DNA from: HLUCCA09 sp039822045
Lineage (GTDB): Bacteria; Pseudomonadota; Alphaproteobacteria; Rhodobacterales; Rhodobacteraceae
Assembly (NCBI GenBank): GCA_039822045.1
Contig: JBCBMY010000002.1
Span: 186,001 to 250,000 of the forward strand
Reading direction: 5' to 3'
DNA length: 64,000 nt
Shown here: positions 1 through 7,435 of the stretch, in pieces
Position numbering within the stretch: the first letter of the stretch is position 1
Layout of the letters: every line of letters begins with the position of its first letter
Made by a program: the position numbers and the translations under genes
The notes under the pieces: generated by a model
The model's database searches: none
What the model was told of the DNA's origin: nothing
Seen by the model: the letters and a program-made list of their open reading frames with translations, nothing else

Positions 1-187
1 CGCCGCCGTGGAAGCGCTGAAGGCGGCCGGACTGATCGAGCGCGATGATGTCGCGCCGCACCGTTTGGGTGGAGACATCAAAGAGCGCGGCCAGGCGCTC
101 GATCGTGACATAGCCGTTCCGCGCCACTAGCTCGACGATGGCGGCCTGGCGATCGGTCAGGGGCTGCGATGTCTCTTGAACCGTCAT
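1..187 (-). CDS. DeoR/GlpR-family transcriptional regulator, N-terminal part (cut by window edge)
   Basis: Only the first 62 codons are in the window; the gene continues past the left edge. The visible part is a DeoR-type winged helix-turn-helix: a starting Gln/Thr-rich tail, the run RNGYVTIERLAALFDVS, then TQTVRRDI, which is the recognition helix of this family, and the RFHGG turn. DeoR/GlpR proteins bind operators through this domain and sense sugar phosphates through a C-terminal DeoRC domain, not visible here. The start ATG at 187-185 faces the ABC operon on the other strand, so this regulator very likely controls that operon and itself. A perfect palindrome lies 24 bp upstream of its start. 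Confidence 0.85.
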   Translation of the reverse strand, partial: MTVQETSQPLTDRQAAIVELVARNGYVTIERLAALFDVSTQTVRRDIIALDQSGRLQRFHGG

Positions 188-211
188 AAAACTGTGGCCG
201 GGCTCCGCTTA

Positions 212-229
212 GTGTAAGTTAACTTACAC
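212..229. promoter_or_regulatory. Operator candidate 1, perfect 18-bp palindrome
   Basis: GTGTAAGTTAACTTACAC is a perfect 18-bp inverted repeat in the intergenic region between the DeoR-family gene and the rightward ABC operon. Its core TGTAA-N6-TTACA recurs at 532-547. Position and symmetry fit an operator for the adjacent DeoR-family regulator; binding itself is inferred. Confidence 0.7.
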
Positions 230-253
230 AAGACGCAGGGCGGATCAACGGCG

Positions 254-520
254 ATGGAGCTTGCCCGTCTCGATACCGGCGCACTCCTGGTGGATGCGGC
301 CATGCTCGACGTGCCGCCCTGGCGGCTGGTGCCGCCCGAGGGCGCGGTGGCCGAGGACGGGCTGACGGCGCGGGCGGCCTTTGCCGGGCTCGGCGGGGCG
401 GCGGCGCTGCGCCACATCGTGGTGGGGATGATCGGGCCGCGGGAGGCGCGCGCGTCGCAGCGGGCCGCGGCGGAGCGGATCGCAGGCGCTGGGTGCGCTC
501 CTGGCCACGGCGGCCCGTGA
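254..520 (+). CDS. Small unidentified ORF (88 aa), possible remnant of a larger gene
   Basis: An 88-codon frame starts with ATG at 254 and has the G/C-rich third positions typical of real genes in this window, so it looks translated or recently descended from coding sequence. I do not recognise the protein: it is Ala/Arg-rich, has no signal peptide or membrane segment, and ends abruptly in GHGGP. It sits between two copies of a TGTAA-N6-TTACA site and ahead of the ABC ATPase gene. It could be a small operon leader protein or the 5' stump of a deleted first operon gene. No strong ribosome binding site is visible. Confidence 0.35.
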   Translation: MELARLDTGALLVDAAMLDVPPWRLVPPEGAVAEDGLTARAAFAGLGGAAALRHIVVGMIGPREARASQRAAAERIAGAGCAPGHGGP

Positions 521-531
521 CCTTCCATCGA

Positions 532-547
532 TGTAAACTTTCTTACA
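532..547. promoter_or_regulatory. Operator candidate 2, TGTAA-N6-TTACA
   Basis: TGTAAACTTTCTTACA repeats the TGTAA-N6-TTACA core of the palindrome at 212-229. It ends 7 bp before the ATPase start at 555 and touches its ribosome binding site (AGGA, 547-550). A bound repressor here would block initiation or elongation into the ABC genes. The spacer differs from site 1, so only the arms are shared. Confidence 0.55.
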
Positions 548-554
548 GGACCTG

Positions 555-1643
555 ATGCCCCCTGCCCCTGCTCTTGCCCTCGACCATGTGACCAAGCGGT
601 TCGGAGACACCGTCGCCGTTGACGATGTGTCGCTGTCGCTCGGCGAGGGCGAGTTCATGGCGCTCCTGGGCGCATCGGGCTGTGGCAAGTCGACCACCTT
701 GCGCCTGATGGCAGGGCTCGAGCAGCCGAGTGCGGGCGATGTGCGGCTCAAGGGGCAGGACGTGACCGGACGGAGCGCGTCGGCGCGGAACGTGGCGCTG
801 ATGTTCCAGTCCTACGCGCTCTACCCGCACCTGACGGTCTGGCAGAACATTGCGATGCCCTTGCGCTTGCGGCGGCTCAGCCCGTGGCACCGGTTGCCGG
901 GCATGCGGCGGCTGAGCGGGGCGGTGCGGGCGGCCGATCGGGAGATCGACGCCGAGGTTCAGCGGGTGGCGGAGATCCTGCGGCTCGACGGCCTGATGGC
1001 GCGCAAGCCCGGGCAGCTGTCGGGTGGCCAGCAGCAGCGTGTGGCGCTGGCCCGTGCGCTGGTGCGCGCGCCGTCGGCCTTCTTGCTCGACGAGCCTTTG
1101 TCGAACCTCGATACCCAACTGAGGGCGACAACGCGGGCCGAGATCCGCGCGCTGCACGATCGGACGGGCTATCCGTTTCTGCTGGTCACACACGACCAGT
1201 CGGACGCGCTGTCGCTGGCCGACCGGGTGGCGGTGATGATCGCGGGGCGGATCGCGCAAGTCGGGGCGCCCGAGGAGATTTTTCGCCGCCCGGCCACCCG
1301 GGAGATCGCGACGTTCATCGGCCAGCACCGCATCAACCTGTTGCCACGTGGCGCGGGGGCGCGGCTCCATCCGGCGGGATCGGAACTGGAGATCGGCGTG
1401 CGGCCGGAGGACCTGGTTCTGTCGCCCGACGGGCCGCTGGAGGCCGTGGTCGAGAGCCGGACATTCCATGGTGAGGAGACGATCCTGCGGATGCGCACCA
1501 CGGGGCTTGCCCCGCTGATGGTGACGTTTCGCGGCGCGACCGACCTGTTGCCCGCAGAGGGCGAGACCGTGCGGCTCGACGCCGACCCCGGCGCCTTGCA
1601 CGGGTTCGACGAGGCGGGCCAGCGGCGGGAGGTGGCGGCGTGA
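555..1643 (+). CDS. Sugar ABC transporter ATP-binding protein (UgpC/MsmX/MalK class)
   Basis: A 362-residue ATPase that energises the two permeases encoded next. Visible motifs: Walker A GASGCGKST (about 39-47), Q-loop MFQSY, signature LSGGQQQR (about 155-162), Walker B AFLLDEPLSNLD, and the switch histidine in LLVTHDQ. The part after residue 240 matches the TOBE-like regulatory domain of carbohydrate importers. An extra Arg/Leu-rich stretch (about 103-128) lies between Q-loop and signature, longer than in MalK. The stop overlaps the GTG start of the next gene (GTGA). The DeoR-family regulator upstream suggests a phosphorylatable substrate such as a polyol, sugar or glycerol-3-phosphate, but the ATPase does not reveal which. 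Confidence 0.9.
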   Translation: MPPAPALALDHVTKRFGDTVAVDDVSLSLGEGEFMALLGASGCGKSTTLRLMAGLEQPSAGDVRLKGQDVTGRSASARNVALMFQSYALYPHLTVWQNIAMPLRLRRLSPWHRLPGMRRLSGAVRAADREIDAEVQRVAEILRLDGLMARKPGQLSGGQQQRVALARALVRAPSAFLLDEPLSNLDTQLRATTRAEIRALHDRTGYPFLLVTHDQSDALSLADRVAVMIAGRIAQVGAPEEIFRRPATREIATFIGQHRINLLPRGAGARLHPAGSELEIGVRPEDLVLSPDGPLEAVVESRTFHGEETILRMRTTGLAPLMVTFRGATDLLPAEGETVRLDADPGALHGFDEAGQRREVAA

Positions 1644-2524
1644 GGGCCGGAGCGCTGACCGATCTGGCGCTGGTGGGGCCTGCGGCGCTGGCGGTTGTCC
1701 TGTTCATCTTCCTGCCCGTGGGCGTCGTGGTTGTGCTTGCGTTCACCGAGTACCAGTTTGGCGCACCGGCGGCGACCTGGGTGGGGCTGGGCAATTTCGC
1801 CGAGCTGTTCGGATCGCGGCTGGGGCGGAATGCGCTGATCAACACGTTGATCTATGCGGCCATCGTGATCCCCTGCTCGGTGGGGCTGGGCCTTTTGGTG
1901 GCGATGGGATTGCATGGATTGGCCCGCCGGGCGCCGCGCCTGTCGAACGCACTGCGCGCGGTCTATTTCCTGCCGGTGGCGGCGACCCTGGTGGCGATGG
2001 CGGTGGCCTGGCAGATGCTGCTGCACCCCTCGCTCGGCCTTGTGAATGTCTGGCTGTCGCAGGCGGGGCTGGTGCCGCAGCAATGGCTGACCGATCGCAG
2101 CCTTGTGCTCTACACCCTGGCGGCCATCGGGGTTTGGCAGAGCGTCGGCTACAACATGGTGCTGTTCCTGGCGGGGCTCGCGACGATCCCGCCGGCGCTT
2201 TACGACGCGGCGGAGGTGGACGGGGCCGAGGGCGGCTGGACGCGGTTCTGGCTGGTCACGTGGCCGATGCTGGGGCCAACGACCCTGTTTGTGCTGATCG
2301 TGACGGCGGCCAACGCGTTTCGGGTGTTCGAGACGGTGGCGACGCTGACGCGGGGCGGGCCGGCCTTTGCCTCGGACACGATCGTTTATGCGCTCTACCG
2401 GGAAGGGTTTGTGTATTTCAAGGCGGGCTATGCCAGCGCGATCACGGTGGTGTTCTTCGTGGCGCTTCTGGCGCTGACGGCCCTGCAGCTCGTGCTGATC
2501 GAGCGGCGGGTGCATTACCGATGA
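1640..2524 (+). CDS. ABC transporter permease, UgpA/MalF type
   Basis: A 294-residue inner-membrane permease with about six hydrophobic helices; the first begins near residue 12. It carries the EAA-loop pattern near residues 190-215 (YDAAEVDGAEGGW...WPMLGP) that docks on the ATPase. It starts with GTG overlapping the ATPase stop by 4 nt and ends overlapping the next permease by 4 nt, so translation of the three genes is coupled. The family forms a heterodimer with the next protein to import oligosaccharides, polyols or glycerol-3-phosphate. Confidence 0.9.
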   Translation: MRAGALTDLALVGPAALAVVLFIFLPVGVVVVLAFTEYQFGAPAATWVGLGNFAELFGSRLGRNALINTLIYAAIVIPCSVGLGLLVAMGLHGLARRAPRLSNALRAVYFLPVAATLVAMAVAWQMLLHPSLGLVNVWLSQAGLVPQQWLTDRSLVLYTLAAIGVWQSVGYNMVLFLAGLATIPPALYDAAEVDGAEGGWTRFWLVTWPMLGPTTLFVLIVTAANAFRVFETVATLTRGGPAFASDTIVYALYREGFVYFKAGYASAITVVFFVALLALTALQLVLIERRVHYR

Positions 2525-3339
2525 AGCCGGGGACGATCCTTACGCTGGGCCTGTTGAGCCTTGGAGCGGTGCTGGTGCTCCTGCCGTTCGTGTGGATGGT
2601 CTCGGTGTCGCTGAAGCCCCATGGCGAGATCTTCACGCCCGATGTGGCCCTCTGGCCGGCGCGGCCGACGCTTGCGAACTATTGGCACGCGATCTCGGAG
2701 ACGGACATCCCGCGATATCTGATGAACGGGGTGATCGTGACGGGCGGCATTCTGGTGCTGCAGCTCTTGATCACGGTGCCTGCCGCCTATGCGCTGGCTC
2801 ACCGGCGGTTTCGCGGGCGGGGCCTGATGTTTGGGGCGGTCGTCGCGGCCTTGCTGGTGCCGTTTCATGTGACCGCCATTCCACTCTTCATCGGGCTGGC
2901 GGAGCTGAAGCTCCTGAACACCTACACCGCGCTGATCCTGCCCTTCATCGCGACGGCGTTTGGGCTCTTTCTGCTCCGGCAGGCCTTTGCGCAGGTGCCG
3001 GCGGATCTGGTCGACGCGGCGCGGGTGGACGGGATGAGCGAGATGGGGATCGCGTGGCGGGTGGCCTTTCCGCTGGGCCTGCCCACCGTCATCGCGTTTT
3101 CGATCTTTTCGGTCACGGCCCACTGGAACGACCTGTTCTGGCCGTTGATCGCGACAACCGATCCGGGGCTCGCGACGCCGCCCCGGGGGATCCTGTTTTT
3201 CCGCGACGAGGAATCGGGCGACGATATCGGGCCGCTGATGGCCGGCGCCACGCTGATCACGGCGCCCCTGATCATCGGGTTCCTGCTCGCCCAGAAGCGC
3301 TTCACCGAAGGCCTCGCCAATACGGGGCTGAAGCGATGA
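2521..3339 (+). CDS. ABC transporter permease, UgpE/MalG type
   Basis: The second permease, 272 residues. The frame is open further upstream, but the start is placed at ATG 2521 because it overlaps the previous stop (ATGA) and begins a typical first helix (ILTLGLLSLGAVLVLLPFV). The EAA loop is DAARVDGMSEMGIAWRVAFP. The C-terminus QKRFTEGLANTGLK is the characteristic tail of the MalG/UgpE family (Q+..v.Gl..GavK). It pairs with the preceding permease. Confidence 0.92.
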   Translation: MKPGTILTLGLLSLGAVLVLLPFVWMVSVSLKPHGEIFTPDVALWPARPTLANYWHAISETDIPRYLMNGVIVTGGILVLQLLITVPAAYALAHRRFRGRGLMFGAVVAALLVPFHVTAIPLFIGLAELKLLNTYTALILPFIATAFGLFLLRQAFAQVPADLVDAARVDGMSEMGIAWRVAFPLGLPTVIAFSIFSVTAHWNDLFWPLIATTDPGLATPPRGILFFRDEESGDDIGPLMAGATLITAPLIIGFLLAQKRFTEGLANTGLKR

Positions 3340-3412
3340 CCAGACAACACCACCAGAGGCCCAAGGCCCGTTCTGCTCGCATATACTCACCACTGAACCA
3401 GAGGGGAAACCT

Positions 3413-4654
3413 ATGAAACATCTCATTCTGTCGGCCACGGTTGCGCTGGCCGGGTCGGCCGCGTTCGCCGAAACCGAGATCCGCGTGCATTATGCTATCC
3501 CGACCATCTGGGCCGAGACCCAAGAGAAGCTGGCGGCGGCTTTCATGGAGGCCAATCCGGAGATCACGGTGACGATCGACGGCCCCGCCGAGGGCTATGC
3601 CGAGGGCGTGCAGCGCCTGTTGCGCGAGGCCGTGGCCGGAACAGCGCCGGACGTGGCCTATGTCGGCCTGAACCGGTGGCGCATTCTGGAGGACCGGGGG
3701 CTGACCCAGCCGCTCGACGCGTTCCTGCCGGAGGACCCGGAGGCGGCGGGCTATACCCCTGCCCTTCTGTCGCTTGGCCAATATGAGGACACGCAGCATG
3801 CGCTCGGCACCTCGGCATCGACCATGGTGCTTTATGTCAATCCCGACCTCGTGGCGCAGGCCGGCGGCTCGATGGACGACTTCCCGACGGATTTCGACGG
3901 GATCATCGAGCTGGCCGCTAAGATCGACGCGCTTGGCGACACTATCGAGGGGATCTGGATCCATCGCCATGATTGGCGCTTCCAGTCGCTCTTGGGCGCC
4001 CATGGCGGCCGGCCGATGACCGCCGACGAAAGCAACATCACGTTCGACAGCGAGGCGGGGATGGCCGCGGCGGCGCTCTATAACCGCTTTGCGACCGAGG
4101 CTGGCATGTCGTCGATGAGCCAGGACGATGCGCGCCAAGCCTATCCGGCGGGCACATTGGGGATGTTCTTTGAATCCTCGTCGCTCTTGAAGCGGTTTGA
4201 GGAAGGTGCGGCGGACAACTTCGACGTGACCGTGATCGGCACGCCGGTTGTGGCGACCGACAACGTCTATTTCCCCACGGGCGGCTCGGGCATCGTGATG
4301 ATGACGGACGATGCCGAGACGCAGGAGGCGGTGTGGGAGTACATCTCGTTCGTCACCGGGCCGGAGGGCCAGAAGATCATCGTGGAGAACACCGGCTATG
4401 CGCCGGCCAACAAGATCGTGCTCGACGATGAAGCCTATCTTGGCGCCTACTATGACGCCAATCCCAACGCCAAGGTGGCGCATGCGCAAGTCGCCGACCA
4501 TGCGGGGCCCTGGTACGCTTATCCGGGCGCAGAGGGCGTGGCGGTGACCGACCTGATCGCGGCGGCTCTGGTGGAGCTGACCGAGGGCGCCGAGGTGGAG
4601 GGCACGGTGAACGAGCTGGCCGAGACCTTGCGTCTGCAGCTTCGGATGGAGTGA
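3413..4654 (+). CDS. Periplasmic sugar-binding protein of the ABC operon (family 1 solute-binding)
   Basis: A 413-residue exported binding protein. The signal peptide MKHLILSATVALAGSAAFA is followed by mature TEIRVHYAIP. The middle shows the two-lobed family-1 solute-binding pattern, with GTSASTMVLYVNPDL and the late ATDNVYFPTGGSG loop. A good ribosome binding site (GAGGGGAA) precedes ATG 3413. It is the last gene of the operon, 73 bp after the second permease; that gap could hold a processing site allowing higher expression. Substrate unknown; binding proteins of this size take up di- or oligosaccharides, polyols or glycerol-3-phosphate. Confidence 0.9.
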   Translation: MKHLILSATVALAGSAAFAETEIRVHYAIPTIWAETQEKLAAAFMEANPEITVTIDGPAEGYAEGVQRLLREAVAGTAPDVAYVGLNRWRILEDRGLTQPLDAFLPEDPEAAGYTPALLSLGQYEDTQHALGTSASTMVLYVNPDLVAQAGGSMDDFPTDFDGIIELAAKIDALGDTIEGIWIHRHDWRFQSLLGAHGGRPMTADESNITFDSEAGMAAAALYNRFATEAGMSSMSQDDARQAYPAGTLGMFFESSSLLKRFEEGAADNFDVTVIGTPVVATDNVYFPTGGSGIVMMTDDAETQEAVWEYISFVTGPEGQKIIVENTGYAPANKIVLDDEAYLGAYYDANPNAKVAHAQVADHAGPWYAYPGAEGVAVTDLIAAALVELTEGAEVEGTVNELAETLRLQLRME

Positions 4655-4661
4655 CGCTGGT

Positions 4662-4691
4662 CGGGCTGCGCGCGTTGCTGTGCGCAGCCCG
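4662..4691. terminator. Stem-loop between convergent genes
   Basis: CGGGCTGCGC (4662-4671) pairs perfectly with GCGCAGCCCG (4682-4691) around a 10-nt loop. It lies in the 52-bp gap between the binding-protein gene and the leftward protease gene. There is no T tract on either side, so it is a hairpin that could end or protect both transcripts rather than a classical intrinsic terminator. Confidence 0.5.
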
Positions 4692-4706
4692 GTATCCCGC
4701 CGCGGC

Positions 4707-5855
4707 TCAGCAGCCGCCGGTGAGATCCAACAGCCCGGCGCCGAAGAGCGGATCGTGGCCCGGGTCGCCGAGATCGCGCACGCGGGCGGCGACGGCCTGG
4801 CGGGCGGCGTCGACATCGGCCACTTCGCCCTCCATCGCGGCCAGTGCGGCGGTGACGAAGGGAGCGGCGAAGGACGAGCCGGAGACGAACCGTTCGCCGA
4901 CGAAGATGTCGACCCCGGGGGCGGCGACATCGATATGGGCGCCCTGGACCGCGCGGGAATAGGGCGCGGCGTCGGCGTCGACCGCAGTGACGGCGATCAC
5001 GCCTGGGAAGGCGGCGGGAAAGCGCGGCGGGCTCTCGGGCCCGTCATTGCCGACGGCGGCCACGATCAGCATGCCCTGCTCGGCGGCACGCGCAAACGTC
5101 CGGTCGAGGATCTTGTTGTAGGGGCCGGCGAGGCTGATGTTGACGACACGGACGCCCTCATCCTGCAGCCACGAAAGAGCGCCGACGATGGCGTCGACGC
5201 TGGCGGCCTGACCGCCGCGCGCGGTGGTTTCCACGACGTCGGCCACGTGAAGCTCGGCCCCGGGAAGGCGGCGCGGGTCGGCCACGAGATCGGCCACGAG
5301 CCAGCCATGGTCATCCTCGACGGGGCCGCCGCGGGCGAAGCGGCGATGGGCGACGGTGCGGCCGTCGGACGGCGGCGCGGCATCAACGACACCGACCGCG
5401 CGAAGCGGCGTGCAGCCCCCCTCGGGCCAATGCAGAAGCAGATCGGCGTAGCGGCGGGGATCGTTCGCCGGCGCGGCGCGGCTTCCTGACTGGTAGGCGT
5501 GGTTGACCCCGGCAAGGACGCCCGGGGTCAGCGCCTCGAGCTCGGCGATGGCGCCGGGGCCGTCGAGCCCGGGGCGAATGCGCAGGACGCGCACGACGAG
5601 CCCAAGCCCCTCGGCGCCGGCGTCGGCGAGCGGCGTGTAGCCCAGCGGCTCGGCCGCGGCGATCAGCGCCGCCATCGTAGCGGCGTCCTCGGTCAGAACG
5701 ATGATCTCGGATGCGTCGGTGAGGGTGCCGCTGTCGGCGGCAATCTGCGCGGGCGTGGGCACGTAGGTCTGGGCCGGACTGTCGCCGGCAAACGCTAGGG
5801 CAAGCGCAAGCGTCGGGGCGAGAACGATAGATGCGTTGGCAGTGATTGGGGTCAT
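4707..5855 (-). CDS. Exported subtilisin-like serine protease (peptidase S8)
   Basis: A 382-residue protein. The start is ATG 5855, with AAAGGAGG upstream and a signal peptide (about 1-29, ending DSPAQT). The C-terminal 230 residues are an S8 domain: Asp158 in VGVVDA, His183 in DDHGWLVADL, oxyanion Asn270 in AAVGNDG, and Ser328 in SGSSFAAP. The His motif lacks the usual HGTHVAG, and the Ser motif is GSSFA instead of GTSMA, a divergent but complete triad. Residues 30-130 form an N-terminal region of unknown role. It is transcribed divergently from the anti-sigma-like gene, from a promoter that mirrors that gene's, so both are probably regulated together. It probably acts in the periplasm; its target is unknown. 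Confidence 0.85.
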   Translation of the reverse strand: MTPITANASIVLAPTLALALAFAGDSPAQTYVPTPAQIAADSGTLTDASEIIVLTEDAATMAALIAAAEPLGYTPLADAGAEGLGLVVRVLRIRPGLDGPGAIAELEALTPGVLAGVNHAYQSGSRAAPANDPRRYADLLLHWPEGGCTPLRAVGVVDAAPPSDGRTVAHRRFARGGPVEDDHGWLVADLVADPRRLPGAELHVADVVETTARGGQAASVDAIVGALSWLQDEGVRVVNISLAGPYNKILDRTFARAAEQGMLIVAAVGNDGPESPPRFPAAFPGVIAVTAVDADAAPYSRAVQGAHIDVAAPGVDIFVGERFVSGSSFAAPFVTAALAAMEGEVADVDAARQAVAARVRDLGDPGHDPLFGAGLLDLTGGC

Positions 5856-5881
5856 GAATGGGGCCTCCTTTGGTCCATTCA

Positions 5882-5911
5882 GATATCGCGGGTGCGCGGC
5901 TTTCGGTTCAA
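5882..5911 (-). promoter_or_regulatory. ECF-type promoter candidate for the protease gene
   Basis: Read leftwards, TTGAACCG (5911-5904), 14 nt, GCGATATC (5889-5882). The same two boxes with the same spacing occur in mirror image at 5947-5976. The expected start of transcription, near 5875, is about 20 nt before the protease ATG. TGAACC-type -35 boxes and CGAT-type -10 boxes are common for ECF sigma factors, and an ECF gene lies 0.7 kb away. Confidence 0.6.
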
Positions 5912-5946
5912 CAGGCGGGGTGGCGCGACGGATCGTGCAAGAAAGA

Positions 5947-5976
5947 TTGAACCGCTGGCCCCTTCCCTGCGATATC
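5947..5976 (+). promoter_or_regulatory. ECF-type promoter candidate for the anti-sigma-like gene
   Basis: TTGAACCG (5947-5954), 14 nt, GCGATATC (5969-5976), followed about 32 nt later by ATG 6009. It is identical in both boxes and in spacing to the divergent promoter at 5882-5911; both inverted pairs share the same centre (5929). I found no copy upstream of the sigma gene itself. Confidence 0.6.
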
Positions 5977-6008
5977 CTGGCGTGAGGCACTATAGGGGAA
6001 TTGTGCTT

Positions 6009-6614
6009 ATGGATACCGAAGACGACATTGAGCGGCTGGCCGCCTATCGAGCAGGCCGGCTCGCGCCGGCCGAGGCCGAGGCGTTCCGCGCGCACCTGGA
6101 GCGCGACCCCGGTGCCGCGGCCTGGGACAAGCTGGCGGAGGGGATCGCCGCGACCGAGGCCGAAGGCGAGGCCGCCCCGGGCGAATTCGGATGGGCCCGG
6201 CTCAACCGCAGCCTCGACGCCGAGATGCAGCCCGCGGCGGAGACCGCTCCCGCGTCTGCCCCCGCCGCCGCCAACACGGGCTGGCGCGTGCCGATCTGGC
6301 AGGTCGCGGCGGCGCTCGTCGTGGGGATCGGGCTCTGGCAGGCGGCCGTTGTGCCGCAGCTGACGCCGGGCGCCCCGGACGCGGGCTTCACCACCGCTGG
6401 CGTGGAGGGTGTGGGCGTGACGGTTTTGTTCCGGCCCGATGCGGAAGCCGCCGAGATCACCGAGATGCTGCGCACGGTGGGCGCGACCATCGTCGATGGG
6501 CCAAGCGCGCTGGGGCTCTATACGGTCGCCCCGCGGGAGGGGCCGAGCGACGCCGAACTTGCCGAGGCGCTGGCGGAACGGACAGGGCTGGTTGAGAGCG
6601 CGACGCTGCCCTGA
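6009..6614 (+). CDS. Anti-sigma-factor-like single-pass membrane protein
   Basis: A 201-residue protein. The N-terminal 50 residues (DDIERLAAYRAGRLAPAEAEAF..HLERD) match the helical cytoplasmic anti-sigma domain, without the HxxxCxxC zinc motif of ZAS proteins. A Pro/Ala linker precedes one membrane helix (about 94-115) and a periplasmic domain of about 85 residues. The family binds its ECF sigma factor in the cytoplasm and releases it on an envelope signal. ATG 6009 is preferred over an in-frame GTG at 6003. It ends exactly where the convergent sigma gene ends (no gap), an unusual arrangement since sigma and anti-sigma are usually co-directional. The pairing is inferred from adjacency. Confidence 0.65.
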   Translation: MDTEDDIERLAAYRAGRLAPAEAEAFRAHLERDPGAAAWDKLAEGIAATEAEGEAAPGEFGWARLNRSLDAEMQPAAETAPASAPAAANTGWRVPIWQVAAALVVGIGLWQAAVVPQLTPGAPDAGFTTAGVEGVGVTVLFRPDAEAAEITEMLRTVGATIVDGPSALGLYTVAPREGPSDAELAEALAERTGLVESATLP

Positions 6615-7163
6615 TCACTCGTCGGCTTTTGGCCCGCCGAGGCAGTGGGCCATGAGCCGCTTGGCGTGGTGCACGCGGGTTTTGACCGTGCCGAGCGCCA
6701 GGCCCTCGGCCTCGGCGATCTCGGGGTAGCTCAGTTCCTGAAAGAACGCGAGGTGCAGCACCGTGTGGTGGGCGGCGCTGAGCGTTTCCAGGCATTTGCG
6801 GACGCGCGCCGTGTCGGACGCCGCGATGGCGGCCTGTTCGGGATTCGGCGCGTCGTCGGGCGTGGTCTCGTCGGGCTCGGACGGCACCATGCGGCCGGAG
6901 CGGCGCACCCGGTCGACGGCCTTGTTGCGGGCGATGGTGAACATCCAGCCGCGGACCTCGCCGCGCCCGTCATGGCTGGCCGCGCGGCGCCAGATGTCGA
7001 GCATTGCATCGTGGAGCGCGTCGGCGGCCTCATGGGGGTCGGACAGGCGCGTGCGGATATAGCGATAGAGTGCCGCCTGATGCCGGTCATACAGAATGCG
7101 CATGGCAGTCTTATCGCCCCCGGCGATGAGCGACAGGAGCTCGGCGTCGGGAATGTCTTGCAT
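6615..7163 (-). CDS. ECF-family RNA polymerase sigma factor
   Basis: A 182-residue sigma factor. Region 2 is seen in YDRHQAALYRYIRTRL and MLDIWRRA..GWMFTIARNKAVDRVRR; region 4 in LSYPEIAEAEGLALGTVKTRVHHAKRL, the -35-binding helix-turn-helix. A Pro/Asp-rich linker joins them. The start is ATG 7163 (MQDIPDAELL), giving the usual ECF length; longer upstream frames lack sigma features. It converges with the anti-sigma-like gene with no intervening base. The TTGAACCG-N14-GCGATATC promoter found in front of the neighbouring protease and anti-sigma genes is its most likely target; no copy precedes the sigma gene, so autoregulation is not apparent. Confidence 0.9.
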   Translation of the reverse strand: MQDIPDAELLSLIAGGDKTAMRILYDRHQAALYRYIRTRLSDPHEAADALHDAMLDIWRRAASHDGRGEVRGWMFTIARNKAVDRVRRSGRMVPSEPDETTPDDAPNPEQAAIAASDTARVRKCLETLSAAHHTVLHLAFFQELSYPEIAEAEGLALGTVKTRVHHAKRLMAHCLGGPKADE

Positions 7164-7435
7164 GGGCAGGCTCCGTTCGGCGCGTCTCCTGCTCCGCTTC
7201 TGGGGCGGCTTCGTGGCCAAGGTCAAGCCGTCGCGGGTGCGGTGCGGCAGGAAGGCCAGGTCTTGTCGGACAATCGGCGGTGGGTCGCCATGCCGATCCG
7301 CCCGGTCCGCGCGACGGGCCGGCCCGGTGGCGGGCCCTTTCGCCCCGGGGCGGCCAGGGGCCAAGTCGGCTTGACAGGCGCCAAGAGGCCAAACCACTGT
7401 CGCGCCGGACGACGTCCGACAGGGGAGCGTGACGC

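Noticed and set aside
543..2515. Long leftward open frames opposite the first ABC genes
   Set aside because: They mirror genes with clear ABC motifs. High GC makes antisense frames long, and their translations are Arg/Pro-rich without domains.
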